A DNA stretch of 64,000 nt from UBA4844 sp050943255 (GCA_050943255.1 JBMNOV010000002.1:1-64000), one strand, 5' to 3'; counted from the first letter of the stretch, positions 53,017 through 62,463 are shown. Notes: generated by a model not told the origin, from the letters alone. Numbers and translations: made by a program.

Positions 53017-54900
53017 TTAAGGTTGTTTTACCACCTGTAGCTTCAATAGGGTTAAAGCAAAAAATAATCCTGTGGCGAAAGAGGAGCGGGTATTCACATT
53101 AGATAAATCAATGCCTAATTGGACAAGAGTACGGGCAATTTCTGGGCGAATACCAGTCAAAACCACCTCAGCCCCCAATAGATTAACTGCTTTAATGGTC
53201 TCAATTAGATACCGGGCAGTTTGAGAATCAATGGTAGGCACTCCTGTAACATCAATTAAAGCAACCGCAGATCCCGTCTCTACTATTTTTTGCAGCAACT
53301 GCTCCATCAACTGCTCGGTACGAATACTATCCAGGGTGCCAATTACGGGTACAGCTACAATTCCTTCCCAAATCTGGATCGCCGGGGTGGAAACTTCCAG
53401 AATTTCTTGAGCCTGACGGGAAATGATCTCCTCAGCCCGTTTACGTTCTTCGATTTCTGCACGCAATATCTCATTAAGCCTTTCCAGCTCAGCCGTCCGC
53501 TCTCTGACCCGAAATTCCAATTCTTCATGGGATTTGCGTAGCGCCTCTTCCGCCTTTTTACGTTCGGTGATATCCTGCCCCTGAGCAATGGTTGCGATAA
53601 CGGTAGAGCCATCCTCCGCAAAAATGGTAGCTGAATTCCATAATACCGTCCGCACTGAACCATCGATATGGGCAATGAGAATCTCTACAACCTCCCAACG
53701 CTCTCCAGAAGCTGTGCGGCGAATAAGGGCCATTGATTCTTCTTTTTGGGAATCAGGGAAAAGGATTTCCAGGGAACTACCCAGAACTTGGTCAGCGCTT
53801 AGCCCGGTTAAGCGTTCAAATGCCCGGTTAAACTGCACAATTCTATACTCCGGATCCCATACAATGATGGGTGCGTTAGCATAGTTAAGCAGGTTTTTCA
53901 GGTAAGCATTGGATTTACGGAAAGCTTCCTCGGCCTGCTTCCGTTGAGCTAGTTCCACATTTAGTTCAGCAGTTCTTTCATTAACCCTCGCTTCTAAAAT
54001 ATCATATGCTTTTTGAAGTTCGGCTTCTGTCTCCTTGCGTTTGGTGATGTCAATTCCCATCTCCATAATTAGAGTAGAACCATCACTATCAATAAAAGGG
54101 ATATCATAAATTTGATAAGTGCGGCCATCTGGACCGATCCATTCCCAATCATGCCGCTTCATTTTTTCTAAACATTGAAAGGATTCGCAATTCGTGCATG
54201 GTTCGCTCAATCCAAATAGAAATTCAAAACAGCGCCTGCCCTGAGATTCGCCAAAACGCTCCCTAAAAAAGCGGTTAGCAAAAGGTACATGATAATCTTG
54301 GGTTATCAGTATCAGGTATGCAGGTAGGTGCTCTAAAACATCATTAAATTGCTGCTGTTCTTTTATTAATTTCTGTTCTGTTCGTTTACGCTCGTTTATT
54401 TCTCTCTGTAGTTCCCGGTTAACTTGTTCCAGTTCTGCAGTACGACTTCTAACCATTAACTCCAATTCTTTATTAGATTTTTGTAATGCTTCCTCAGCTT
54501 TCTTCCTGTTGGTAATATCAATAATAACTAAAATGGATTCTCGGGTTTCTGGTATAGGTGCGGTGGAAACATAGGTATGGATAACGGTGCCATTTTTATG
54601 TTGAAAGCGTACATCACAACAATAATGGGATGTCTTATCAGGGTTACTTCTACTCCTTTGATAGTAATCATAGATATTATTTCTTTCTTCTAACAAGCAG
54701 AGTTCAGTCCATTTTTGTTTAGACTCTATTTCCTCTTTGGAATAACCCAGGAGAGTCACAAAATTATCGTTCACCTGCTTAATTGTAGCATCTTCCTGAG
54801 CTATTACTATGCTGCAACCAGATATATCGAAAATGGTCTGATATGCCTTTAACTTGTAAAGAGCATCTGGGATCTCCTTTTGGTCAATACCTGAATACAT
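53017..54900 (-). CDS. rsbR: RsbR-like stressosome sensor with three PAS domains and STAS
   Basis: 627 residues. PAS1 (~14-135), coil, PAS2 (~185-295), coil, PAS3 (~335-450), coil, STAS (~515-620). PAS2 carries a Cys cluster (EPCTNCESFQC) that could bind metal or sense redox. The STAS part has 'LIDVTGVPTIDSQTARYLIE', where Ser stands at the first phospho-site (Thr171 of B. subtilis RsbR), and 'GIRPEIARTLVQLGI' keeping the second (Thr205). It is the head of the module. Three PAS domains are unusual, since RsbR normally has a globin-like N-terminus. Confidence 0.9.
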   Translation of the reverse strand: MYSGIDQKEIPDALYKLKAYQTIFDISGCSIVIAQEDATIKQVNDNFVTLLGYSKEEIESKQKWTELCLLEERNNIYDYYQRSRSNPDKTSHYCCDVRFQHKNGTVIHTYVSTAPIPETRESILVIIDITNRKKAEEALQKSNKELELMVRSRTAELEQVNRELQREINERKRTEQKLIKEQQQFNDVLEHLPAYLILITQDYHVPFANRFFRERFGESQGRRCFEFLFGLSEPCTNCESFQCLEKMKRHDWEWIGPDGRTYQIYDIPFIDSDGSTLIMEMGIDITKRKETEAELQKAYDILEARVNERTAELNVELAQRKQAEEAFRKSNAYLKNLLNYANAPIIVWDPEYRIVQFNRAFERLTGLSADQVLGSSLEILFPDSQKEESMALIRRTASGERWEVVEILIAHIDGSVRTVLWNSATIFAEDGSTVIATIAQGQDITERKKAEEALRKSHEELEFRVRERTAELERLNEILRAEIEERKRAEEIISRQAQEILEVSTPAIQIWEGIVAVPVIGTLDSIRTEQLMEQLLQKIVETGSAVALIDVTGVPTIDSQTARYLIETIKAVNLLGAEVVLTGIRPEIARTLVQLGIDLSNVNTRSSFATGLFFALTLLKLQVVKQP

Positions 54901-55281
54901 GTAATCACCTCAATTATTTATTTAGCTAAAACAACTACAAGTAGGCTTGGACTGATAGCTTTAATTGTTATAGCTTTTCCGCTCAGGTCAAGGGAATCTC
55001 CAACAAACAAAACCCCGGATGGTAAATATCAGATTGTAATAGGGTTTTGGTTGAAGAATAATCATAATAAATATTCCCTAAAAAATACATATATCCTTTA
55101 TTTCTAGATAATAAAAGAAATTTATACTAAAATAGCAAAATATTAAAATATGATAATGATTTGATCCTGGCTCTTTTAGAATAAAATATTTATCAAAGTG
55201 AAATAAAACTTAAAATGAAATAGTATATACTGTAAGACACACAACATAGAAACATATATTTGCCCAGGAGGTTTTTACATA
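54901..55281. other. Intergenic stretch between divergent stressosome and GH18 genes
   Basis: 381 AT-rich bases without a gene. AAAGCTAT occurs twice on the minus strand about 15 bases apart (within 54955-54980), a possible control site of the stressosome operon. A CCAGGAGG site (55263-55270) serves the plus-strand gene. Confidence 0.4.
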
Positions 55282-56541
55282 ATGAAAAAAATAATAACAG
55301 CCTTATTTTTGGCAGTAATTCTTTTTGCCTGCCCAACCCTAAGTGCCGGCGCTCAGGCCCAGGATACTGTTTCCGTATTAGTGGACGGTTTACCGGTAAA
55401 CCTTGATGTTTTACCGGTTATTCAAGATGGACGGACTCTAGTTCCTTTCCGGGCTATAGCCGAAGCTATGAACATAGCCGTTAACTGGGATAATCAAACC
55501 CGTACCATAAATGCAACAAATGGTAATACCATGGTAAAGTTACAGCTTGGCAGCTATACTGCTTATCGCGATAATACCCCTATTAGACTGGATGTTATGC
55601 CGCAAATAGTGGCTGAGCGTACTTTGATTCCATTGCGCTTTTTCGGAGAAGCCTTTAATTGTCAGGTGGGCTGGGATAGCAATACATATCAGGTAAGCGT
55701 GATTTCTCCTCCTAAAGCCATGACAGTTATAGGGTTCTATGCTCTGGGTGACAGCCAAACCAGCAGTTGGACTAATCTTTTCGGGAAAGCTTATCCCGAG
55801 ACTGCGTCAGGTAATACAGATGTAATATCGGAACTGGCTTTAGGCTGGTATAGTATTGACAAACAGGGCAATTTACTAGATAAAAGCCGTACCGGGTGGC
55901 AGCGCCCTGATGGCTGGGAAAAGGTATTAGAAAGTGCCGCAAAGTATAAGATGGCAAGTGAAATGGTAATACATGTTACTGACGGCGATAAAACTATTAC
56001 TTCTTTTTTAAATGACCCATCAGCCATGGCCCGAGCAGCAAAAGCCATTAGTGCCGAAGCCCGGCAATACAGCGGGGTTAATCTTGATTTCGAGGGTTTA
56101 GGTTATAATGACAGTGGAGAGCAGCTCAAAGAGATACAGCAAAAATTTACTTATTTTATAAGCCTGCTTGCCCGGGAATTAAAAGCTAATAATAGCAGGC
56201 TTACGCTCACTTTGCATGCTCCGAACAGTGCTTATCCTGGCTACGATTACCAGGCTTTGGGCCAAATTGCGGATCGTATTATTATCATGGCCTATGATTA
56301 CGGTATTAAGCCTGAGCCAGTCATTCAGGTTAAACAGGCGGTAGAAATGGCGACTGATCTGGTTCCTGCCCATAAATTAATCTTAGGCATTTCCGCCCCC
56401 AGTGAAACAACATCAAGTATTGCCACCAAAGTGGGAATTGCCAAACGTTATGATTTAAGTGGTGTAGCTTTATGGAGATTAGGGGTAATAGATGAAGAAA
56501 TGTGGCAGATCATAAGAGGTAGTCTTATTGCTAAACGGTAA
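55282..56541 (+). CDS. Secreted stalk-domain plus GH18 glycosidase (SleL/YaaH-like)
   Basis: 419 residues. The signal peptide ends near CPTLSAGAQA. A copper-amine-oxidase-type stalk (about 33-140) has 'QDGRTLVPFRAIAEAMNIAVNW' and 'VAERTLIPLRFFGEAFNCQVGW'. The GH18 barrel (about 147-415) has the catalytic strand GVNLDFEGLG and 'DRIIIMAYDYG'. Relatives cleave spore cortex muramic-lactam peptidoglycan or wall glycans. The stalk probably tethers it to the envelope. It is monocistronic with a terminator behind. Confidence 0.88.
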   Translation: MKKIITALFLAVILFACPTLSAGAQAQDTVSVLVDGLPVNLDVLPVIQDGRTLVPFRAIAEAMNIAVNWDNQTRTINATNGNTMVKLQLGSYTAYRDNTPIRLDVMPQIVAERTLIPLRFFGEAFNCQVGWDSNTYQVSVISPPKAMTVIGFYALGDSQTSSWTNLFGKAYPETASGNTDVISELALGWYSIDKQGNLLDKSRTGWQRPDGWEKVLESAAKYKMASEMVIHVTDGDKTITSFLNDPSAMARAAKAISAEARQYSGVNLDFEGLGYNDSGEQLKEIQQKFTYFISLLARELKANNSRLTLTLHAPNSAYPGYDYQALGQIADRIIIMAYDYGIKPEPVIQVKQAVEMATDLVPAHKLILGISAPSETTSSIATKVGIAKRYDLSGVALWRLGVIDEEMWQIIRGSLIAKR

Positions 56542-56554
56542 AAATTGTCTTTAA

Positions 56555-56584
56555 AAGCCCTGGTAAAATACCTAACCAGGGCTT
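56555..56584. terminator. Bidirectional terminator
   Basis: AAGCCCTGGT (56555-56564) and ACCAGGGCTT (56575-56584) form a 10-bp stem between convergent genes, with TTGTCTTTAA before and TTACTG after. Confidence 0.75.
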
Positions 56585-56602
56585 ACTGTAGCTAATTGTT
56601 TC

Positions 56603-57598
56603 CTACACAACCTTAAGCTTATCCTGGCTATTTCTGGTTAGAGAGCTTTCCCATTTTTTACAACGATCACCCCAGTAGGCTAAAATCTCCTGACCTCTTT
56701 TAATGCAAACTACTTCGCACAGATTGGGACATCCTTTGCATTCATGGCTACTAGATTTGAATTCACCCTCAATAATAAAATCATCGCCCCGAAAATTGCT
56801 TTGGGTATGGCTCTGCTCTACCTGTTCCTTAGCTAACATAGCAGCACCAATGGCACCCATAACTTCAAAAGGTTCAGGTACATGTATGGGAGTATTTAAG
56901 ACTTTCTCAAAGGCCTTTTTAATACCTGAATTAGCAGCTACCCCGCCTTGAAAAACTATAGGTTCTGCGATCTTTTTACCTTTAGCAACATTATTTAAAT
57001 AGTTTCTCACCAGTGCTTCACATAGTCCCATTATAATATCTCCAATAGGATAACCCATCTGCTGCTTGTGAATCATGTCTGATTCAGCAAATACCCCGCA
57101 ACGGCCCGCTATCCTAACCGGTTGGCCGGAACTTAAGGCATAATCGCCGAAATCTTCAATAGCTATATTTAGCCTTGCCGCCTGTTGATCGAGAAATGAT
57201 CCGGTACCAGCAGCACAAACCGTGTTCATAGCAAAATCCTGAACTATTCCATTTTTTAAAATAATTATCTTAGAATCCTGACCCCCAATTTCAATAATGG
57301 TACTTACGCCAGGAAAAAGAGCAGAAGCAGCTACTGCATGTGCCGTTATTTCATTTTTCACCACATCAGCACCTAGTAATATATCAGCAAGGTGACGTCC
57401 GCTTCCGGTAGTCCCAACTCCTTTAATGGAGAGACTCCTTCCCTGCTTGGATTTTATACAGGCAAACCCGTCCTTTACCGCTTTTACTGGATTTCCCTGA
57501 GTACGCAGGTAGACTTTTTGTATAATATGACCATACTGATCCATTAAAACAAAATTACTGCTTACCGAACCTATGTCAACACCAAGATAATGCTCCAA
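56603..57598 (-). CDS. Acyl-CoA dehydratase activase (HgdC/BadF-BadG family ATPase)
   Basis: 331 residues, TTG start behind TAGGAGG. It has an ASKHA fold: 'GVDIGSVSSNFVLMD' (phosphate 1), 'GVGTTGSGRH', 'IIEIGGQDSKII' (phosphate 2), 'NTVCAAGTGSFLDQQAARL' with a cluster Cys, 'GRCGVFAESDMIH' and 'VFQGGVAANSGI'. The C-terminal ~45 residues add CKGCPNLCEVVC and a final Cys, an extra cluster-like region. Activases inject an electron into 2-hydroxyacyl-CoA dehydratases at the cost of ATP. The target here is not obvious; two DUF2229-type proteins lie upstream. Confidence 0.9.
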   Translation of the reverse strand: MEHYLGVDIGSVSSNFVLMDQYGHIIQKVYLRTQGNPVKAVKDGFACIKSKQGRSLSIKGVGTTGSGRHLADILLGADVVKNEITAHAVAASALFPGVSTIIEIGGQDSKIIILKNGIVQDFAMNTVCAAGTGSFLDQQAARLNIAIEDFGDYALSSGQPVRIAGRCGVFAESDMIHKQQMGYPIGDIIMGLCEALVRNYLNNVAKGKKIAEPIVFQGGVAANSGIKKAFEKVLNTPIHVPEPFEVMGAIGAAMLAKEQVEQSHTQSNFRGDDFIIEGEFKSSSHECKGCPNLCEVVCIKRGQEILAYWGDRCKKWESSLTRNSQDKLKVV

Positions 57599-57863
57599 AC
57601 TCTTTTCCTCCTAAATTTATTTTTTATAATAGTTAGGGAAGAAGGACACGGGTCAGGGGAACTTGAAGATTTTACGTGGTTTATTATTTACCTTTTACTA
57701 AGATTTATCTGAGCAAAGACCATCGGCTCATGAAAGTATAGCCATTATTTATCCTGACCTAAACTCTTTCAACTTTTACCAAAGTAAGTAACCCAATAAT
57801 GACCTCAGACCAACGGGAACATCTGTGGTTCCTTTGGTATGGTTCCTAAAGGGGATCTTTTCC

Positions 57864-58991
57864 TTACAATACGGGATTCGCAGCAGTTATTGGAGCTTTA
57901 ATGACCCCAGGTATCTGCTGCTGTGACCTCCTTTGAATCATATCTACAAATGCCTCCAAACGGGTATGAAGTCCAGCCTGACCGGAGTGTTCATCAAAAT
58001 ATATCGTCATGCAAGGTATTCCTTCGATCTCACTAACCTTGCCCAAGATTGCTTGGGCCACTATTTCTGGCATACAGGTCAGGGGACCGATTTGTACAAC
58101 TCCATCATATTTCTTTCGGGCAAAATCTACTGAATAACCTACTGTCTCTTGACCATGCCCACCAACACAGTAATTTAGGTAAGTACTGGCACAATTAATT
58201 ACTTCTTTACGATTAGATTTTTTAATCCAGCCCCCCAGCAAATGGTCATTGATCCATTCACTTAGATATATTGAACGTGTAACCTCAGCATTTAAACGGC
58301 CTAAAAAGTTAATTGTAGAATAATTAGCTGCTGGCTCTAATATGGTATATATCTCACCAACTAAGCCTATACGTATAATAGTTTGCTGATGTGCTGGTTC
58401 CCTCTTTAAATTTTCCAAATAGTAATTAGTAATTCGATAAACCTCATCCAGATTATCTGCTTTATCAATACAATCTAGTCCTTCAGTATATATTTGTTCC
58501 ACTTTATCCTTGTTTAAAGCCCGGGGAAGGTAGTATTCAAAATGCCTTTCCAGTTTCTCAACTGCATTAAGTTTGCACCAAGCAAATTTTATCGCTTTCC
58601 AAGCCTGCCACAGACTTACATTACTCCCCAAAGACTTTAGTTGTTTTAACAAATCAGATAATCGTGAATCAGGAGCTTCCAGGACAATCATATTAAAATC
58701 AAAGTTTAGACATTTTAGTATATCCCTTTCCACCTGGGCATAATAACCGAATCGGCAAGGTCCCCACCCACCTGCCATAACAATGGTATCTGCCCCTTTT
58801 TCCAAAGCTTCAATAAAGTTTCCCATGTTTATTTTTAGTGGCATACAGGCAAATTCAGGCGAATGCTTAACACCGAGTTCTATCGTCCTTTCACTTATGG
58901 GTGGAGGAGGTATAACTTCCAGGTTAAGACCCTTTAATAAGGCTTTTATAGGAATATGGGCATTACCCATATGCGGGAAGGTTGCTTTCAT
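57864..58991 (-). CDS. CoA-dehydratase-like protein (DUF2229/HgdB-related), short form
   Basis: About 375 residues from the ATG at 58991 (GGAGAAGGAGG 9 bases before); the frame extends into the previous gene. 'KATFPHMGNAHIPIKALLKG', 'EFACMPLKINMGNFIEAL' (Cys), 'GGWGPCRFGYYAQVERD' (Cys) and 'YCVGGHGQETVGY' carry conserved Cys. 'IGPLTCMPEIVAQAI' and 'YFDEHSGQAGLHTRLEAF' follow. This family goes with activases and may bind an iron-sulfur cluster, but no reaction is established. It overlaps the next upstream gene by 29 bases. Confidence 0.85.
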   Translation of the reverse strand: MKATFPHMGNAHIPIKALLKGLNLEVIPPPPISERTIELGVKHSPEFACMPLKINMGNFIEALEKGADTIVMAGGWGPCRFGYYAQVERDILKCLNFDFNMIVLEAPDSRLSDLLKQLKSLGSNVSLWQAWKAIKFAWCKLNAVEKLERHFEYYLPRALNKDKVEQIYTEGLDCIDKADNLDEVYRITNYYLENLKREPAHQQTIIRIGLVGEIYTILEPAANYSTINFLGRLNAEVTRSIYLSEWINDHLLGGWIKKSNRKEVINCASTYLNYCVGGHGQETVGYSVDFARKKYDGVVQIGPLTCMPEIVAQAILGKVSEIEGIPCMTIYFDEHSGQAGLHTRLEAFVDMIQRRSQQQIPGVIKAPITAANPVL

Positions 58992-59955
58992 TAGATTTCC
59001 TCCTTCTCCGCAACATATCACAAAAGGCCTCTAGTCTTGTAACTAATCCGCCTTCACCACTATGTTCATCTATAGTTAACATCATAAATGGCTTATTTTG
59101 AACCTTCCTTTCTATTATTTCACCAATTAATGAATCAGGCCCACAGCCAAAACAAGCCAGATACACAATTCCATCTATTTCATTACTATTATCCATATGT
59201 AGAGCACTTCCTACCATTTTTCTTCCCAAAGTCCAAAACACCCTTTTAGGCATTGTTGCAGCTTCTTGTTCTATCATTTCCGGGTTAATAGATTCACTTA
59301 ATACAGTACTGCATCCCATTAATCTTAACCGGTTAATAAGATTCATGCTTATAAAAGAGTCATAAAGTGTATAACCATGCCCCAGTACTCCGATTCGAAG
59401 ATCACTTTGGGGATATTTATTATTTATCTGTTTGCCTTCCCACAAGGAAATAGCTTCTTCCCTGGTATATCCTTCGCCTGCAAGCATTGTACAAAAATAA
59501 TTTTCTTGACAGGCATGAAGATAAGCTTTTTTAATTTTATTGGTGTTGCTGCTAAATAACCTTCCGACTCTTAATATATCCTTTTTTAAGAAACGATCAG
59601 TTTTACTTATATCTATGGTAATATCTATTAATGGTGGTAAGTCTTTTACGGTAGCTCTTACCATATCGGGAACTCCCATAAATTTAGGACATATATAGCT
59701 CTTAGGCTCCACGCTCACCAAACGTGGAATAAAAAGATAATCAAGGTTCTGGTTACATAATTCTTTAACATGGCCAAAATAAATCTTTATCGGCAGGCAG
59801 GTTTCATCCACCGTAAAATTAATACCCTGGTCAAGGGTATGGCGGTTGCTTTCCGAAGAAGATATTACTTCAGCTCCCAGGTCAGAAAAAAAGGTCTTCC
59901 AAAGAGGATAGTAATAATAATAAAAAAGACCATGTGGAATCCCAACCCGTCCCAT
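58963..59955 (-). CDS. CoA-dehydratase-activase-related protein (DUF2229), second paralogue
   Basis: About 330 residues from the ATG at 59955 after AAAGGAGG. It starts GRVGIPHGLFYYYYYPLWKT, with 'VDETCLPIKIYFGHVKEL', 'SYICPKFMGVPDM' and 'ACFGCGPDSLIGE', then 'TIDEHSGEGGLVTRLEAF', the same C-terminal block as its neighbour. The Cys at TCLP, YICP and CFGC could hold a cluster. Together with the neighbour and the activase it forms a conserved clostridial triad of unknown substrate. Confidence 0.85.
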   Translation of the reverse strand: MGRVGIPHGLFYYYYYPLWKTFFSDLGAEVISSSESNRHTLDQGINFTVDETCLPIKIYFGHVKELCNQNLDYLFIPRLVSVEPKSYICPKFMGVPDMVRATVKDLPPLIDITIDISKTDRFLKKDILRVGRLFSSNTNKIKKAYLHACQENYFCTMLAGEGYTREEAISLWEGKQINNKYPQSDLRIGVLGHGYTLYDSFISMNLINRLRLMGCSTVLSESINPEMIEQEAATMPKRVFWTLGRKMVGSALHMDNSNEIDGIVYLACFGCGPDSLIGEIIERKVQNKPFMMLTIDEHSGEGGLVTRLEAFCDMLRRRRKSNESNLPAYG

Positions 59956-60032
59956 CTTTTTTCCTCCTTTGTTAATTAAGAGCGTTTTCGGTCGAACCCC
60001 CAATATAACACTCCAAAATATTAAGTATAAAT

Positions 60033-60389
60033 TTACGCTTTAGGATTAAATATAACCGCAACAACATAACCAAAAATTATGGCAGCTGCAATTCCAGCTG
60101 CAGCAGCCTCTACACCACCACTAATAGCTCCGAGTAATCCTTTTTGCTCCACTGCTTTAAGGGTTCCCTGAGTTAATAAATGACCAAACCCAGATAGGGG
60201 TACAGTTGCACCGGTTCCCCCTATGTCTACCAGTGGCTGGTATAGCCCTAAACCGCTTAAAAGTGCTCCGCCACTTATGTACCCCACTAGCATATGTCCT
60301 GGTGTTATACTTGGTTTCGTTAAATCCAGTATTAGTTGTCCAATTAGACAAAGTGTTCCTCCAATCAAAAATGCCATTAATAGTGACAA
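60033..60389 (-). CDS. spoVAE: Stage V sporulation protein AE
   Basis: 118 residues, TTG start with GGGGG 9 bases upstream. Four hydrophobic helices with 'ITPGHMLVGYISGGALLSGLGLYQPLVDIGGTGATVPLSGFGHLL' are the mark of SpoVAE (SpoVAEb). It is part of the spore inner-membrane dipicolinic acid channel. It is the last gene of spoVACDE, 17 bases after spoVAD. Confidence 0.94.
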   Translation of the reverse strand: MSLLMAFLIGGTLCLIGQLILDLTKPSITPGHMLVGYISGGALLSGLGLYQPLVDIGGTGATVPLSGFGHLLTQGTLKAVEQKGLLGAISGGVEAAAAGIAAAIIFGYVVAVIFNPKA

Positions 60390-60406
60390 TGCTTAATACC
60401 CCCAAG

Positions 60407-61417
60407 CTAATACTCAATGGCAACAGCGTGTGCTATAGCCGGAATTGTTCTGCCCTGAAAACTGGTAGTAGGGCTCATTAGAGCACCGGTAGCAACTAAC
60501 AACAGTTTCTTAATCTCAGCTTTAAACATCTTTTTTAAAAGAGGGCCACAGAGCATGGAAGCGCAACAGCCGCAACCGCTGCCACCAGATCCAATATCTT
60601 GAGCATCATCATATAGAATAACCCCGCAATCGCTATAAACCGGTTGTGGTACGATACCCTCTTTAATAAAAAGTTGACCTAATATTGCCATCCCAACCTT
60701 TCCCAAATCACCAGTGACCACCAGGTCGTAATAATCAAATGGCCGGTTTAAATCATTAAAGTGCATTTTAATGGTATCGACTGCCGCTGGAGCCATGGCA
60801 CTACCCATATCATTAGTATCAGTCTGCCCCATATCAACTACTCTACCAATAGTAGCACAGGTAATCCGGGGTCCTGATCCCATACCTTCCAGAACTACAG
60901 CCCCAGCAGCAGTAGTAGTCCATTGGGAACTAGGAGGCTTTTGTACCCCCTGTTCAGTAGGGAATCGGTACTGTCTCTCGGCTGTGTAATGATGGCTGCA
61001 AGCAGCAGCAACTACTCGCTCAAAGAAACCACCATCAATCAGCATAGAACCAATTAAAATGGACTCAACCATGGTTGAACAAGCACCATAAAGGCCTAAA
61101 AAAGGAATATTTAACTGGGATGCGGCAAAGTTAGCAGAAACTAGTTGGTTTAATAAATCTCCCGCCAATAATACTTCTGCATCCTGTGTATTGAGGCCGC
61201 TTTTATTAAGGGCTAGTTCTATTGTTTCCTTAAGCATCTTATTTTCAGCCTTTTCCCAGGTATCCTCACCCATTAGATAGTCGGGCATTATAAGATCAAA
61301 ATCATTACCCCATGGTCCTTGACCTTCTTTAGGACCAACTATGGAAGCCCAGGAGGATAGCACCGGGGGTTTATCAAATGATACTGTTTGTTTACCCTTT
61401 TTCTTTGCTTGCGGCAT
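60407..61417 (-). CDS. spoVAD: Stage V sporulation protein AD
   Basis: 336 residues, ATG with AAGGGGGAT upstream. It has a thiolase-like fold: 'FLGLYGACSTMVESILIGSM' with a nucleophile-like Cys position, 'AACSHHYTAERQYRFPTEQG' and 'GSGGSGCGCCASML'. SpoVAD binds dipicolinic acid during its uptake into the forespore. It lies between spoVAC and spoVAE, in normal order. Confidence 0.95.
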   Translation of the reverse strand: MPQAKKKGKQTVSFDKPPVLSSWASIVGPKEGQGPWGNDFDLIMPDYLMGEDTWEKAENKMLKETIELALNKSGLNTQDAEVLLAGDLLNQLVSANFAASQLNIPFLGLYGACSTMVESILIGSMLIDGGFFERVVAAACSHHYTAERQYRFPTEQGVQKPPSSQWTTTAAGAVVLEGMGSGPRITCATIGRVVDMGQTDTNDMGSAMAPAAVDTIKMHFNDLNRPFDYYDLVVTGDLGKVGMAILGQLFIKEGIVPQPVYSDCGVILYDDAQDIGSGGSGCGCCASMLCGPLLKKMFKAEIKKLLLVATGALMSPTTSFQGRTIPAIAHAVAIEY

Positions 61418-61564
61418 TAAGATCCCCCTTACTTATGGAATATAAAACAGTTCTGCAGCCATTACCAGAAAATTAACTCATTATAATATCCGACATCACT
61501 AAAAACTTATTCGGCTGATCCCTATGTATGGAAAGGCATTTGCTTTACATCTTCTTTTTGTGAA

Positions 61565-62029
61565 TTACATAAAGAATAATTTTACTAAGCCAATAAGGGT
61601 AGAAACTGCAAAACCAAATACTAGGGTTGGACCAGCAACTGTAAAAATACGGGCTCCTACCCCGAAGACATAGCCTTCTCTTTTAAATTCCATAGCTGAT
61701 GCTACTATCGCGTTGGCAAACCCGGTAATAGGTACTATAGAACCGGCTCCTGCCCTTTTAGCCAGCACATCATAAATACCAATGCCCGTGAAAAAAGCAC
61801 CCAGCGCTATCATAATTACAGAAGTAATTGAAGAAGCATCTGTTTTTCCTATACCGCCAGCCATTAACAAATTAAGTATAACCTGGGCAATAACACATAT
61901 TAATCCTCCCACTACAAACGCCCAGAGACAGTGTTTTAGCAAAGGCGGCTTAGGTTTTAACTGCTGTACCATACTATCATATTCATTAACTTCAGCTTGT
62001 TTTAAGTCCTCTGTATTAGGTGTTTGCAA
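61565..62029 (-). CDS. spoVAC: Stage V sporulation protein AC
   Basis: 154 residues, TTG start behind AAGGAGGAG. A soluble N-terminus (~30 residues) precedes four helices ('HCLWAFVVGGLICVIAQVIL', 'SITSVIMIALGAFFTGIGIYD', 'GAGSIVPITGFANAIVASA'). SpoVAC is a mechanosensitive channel-like subunit of the DPA transport complex. It is the first gene of the three-gene operon; spoVAA, AB and AF are not here, as usual in many Clostridia. Confidence 0.94.
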   Translation of the reverse strand: MQTPNTEDLKQAEVNEYDSMVQQLKPKPPLLKHCLWAFVVGGLICVIAQVILNLLMAGGIGKTDASSITSVIMIALGAFFTGIGIYDVLAKRAGAGSIVPITGFANAIVASAMEFKREGYVFGVGARIFTVAGPTLVFGFAVSTLIGLVKLFFM

Positions 62030-62089
62030 AGGTTAGTCTCCTCCTTCTATACCATGTTATTCTTTATAATCCGTTCCCAATACATGGTA

Positions 62090-62125
62090 AACCCCGGGAG
62101 AAATTATGTGGTAACTCCCGGGGTT
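62090..62125. terminator. 11-bp inverted repeat downstream of dodecin
   Basis: AACCCCGGGAG (62090-62100) and CTCCCGGGGTT (62115-62125) pair exactly around 14 bases. It lies between the dodecin gene and spoVAC (both minus strand). GC-rich and strong, but without a clear T-run. Confidence 0.6.
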
Positions 62126-62268
62126 AACTCTTATAACAAAATCCCACGCCCTAAGGGTACACCACTTATAAAAGAACCCTTGTGTTATGCTAATCAAGAA
62201 GCTAAGAATTCCCCCCCTATGAACATCATGGTAAATTCTTAACTTTATTCATAATAATATAAAGAAAA

Positions 62269-62463
62269 TTAATCTACATAGGCAATTTTGATATTAGCCT
62301 TATACTCAACAATTTTGTTATTTTTACAATCTGCAGTCCAATTGTACACTTCCACTCCAGTTATGTTTGATAAACTAGTGGAAGCTTCGCTTACTGCATT
62401 TTCAATTGCCTCCTGCCAGCTTCTACGTGATTCACCTACAAATTCAGCTACTTTTACCTGCAT
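62269..62463 (-). CDS. Dodecin-family flavin/CoA-binding protein
   Basis: 64 residues, ATG with AAGGAGG upstream. 'VAEFVGESRRSWQEAIENAV' and 'VEVYNWTADCKNNKIVEYKANIKIAY' follow the dodecin fold (strand-helix-strand-strand). Dodecins form 12-mers that store flavin or CoA. The size is typical. It is a single-gene unit. Confidence 0.9.
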   Translation of the reverse strand: MQVKVAEFVGESRRSWQEAIENAVSEASTSLSNITGVEVYNWTADCKNNKIVEYKANIKIAYVD

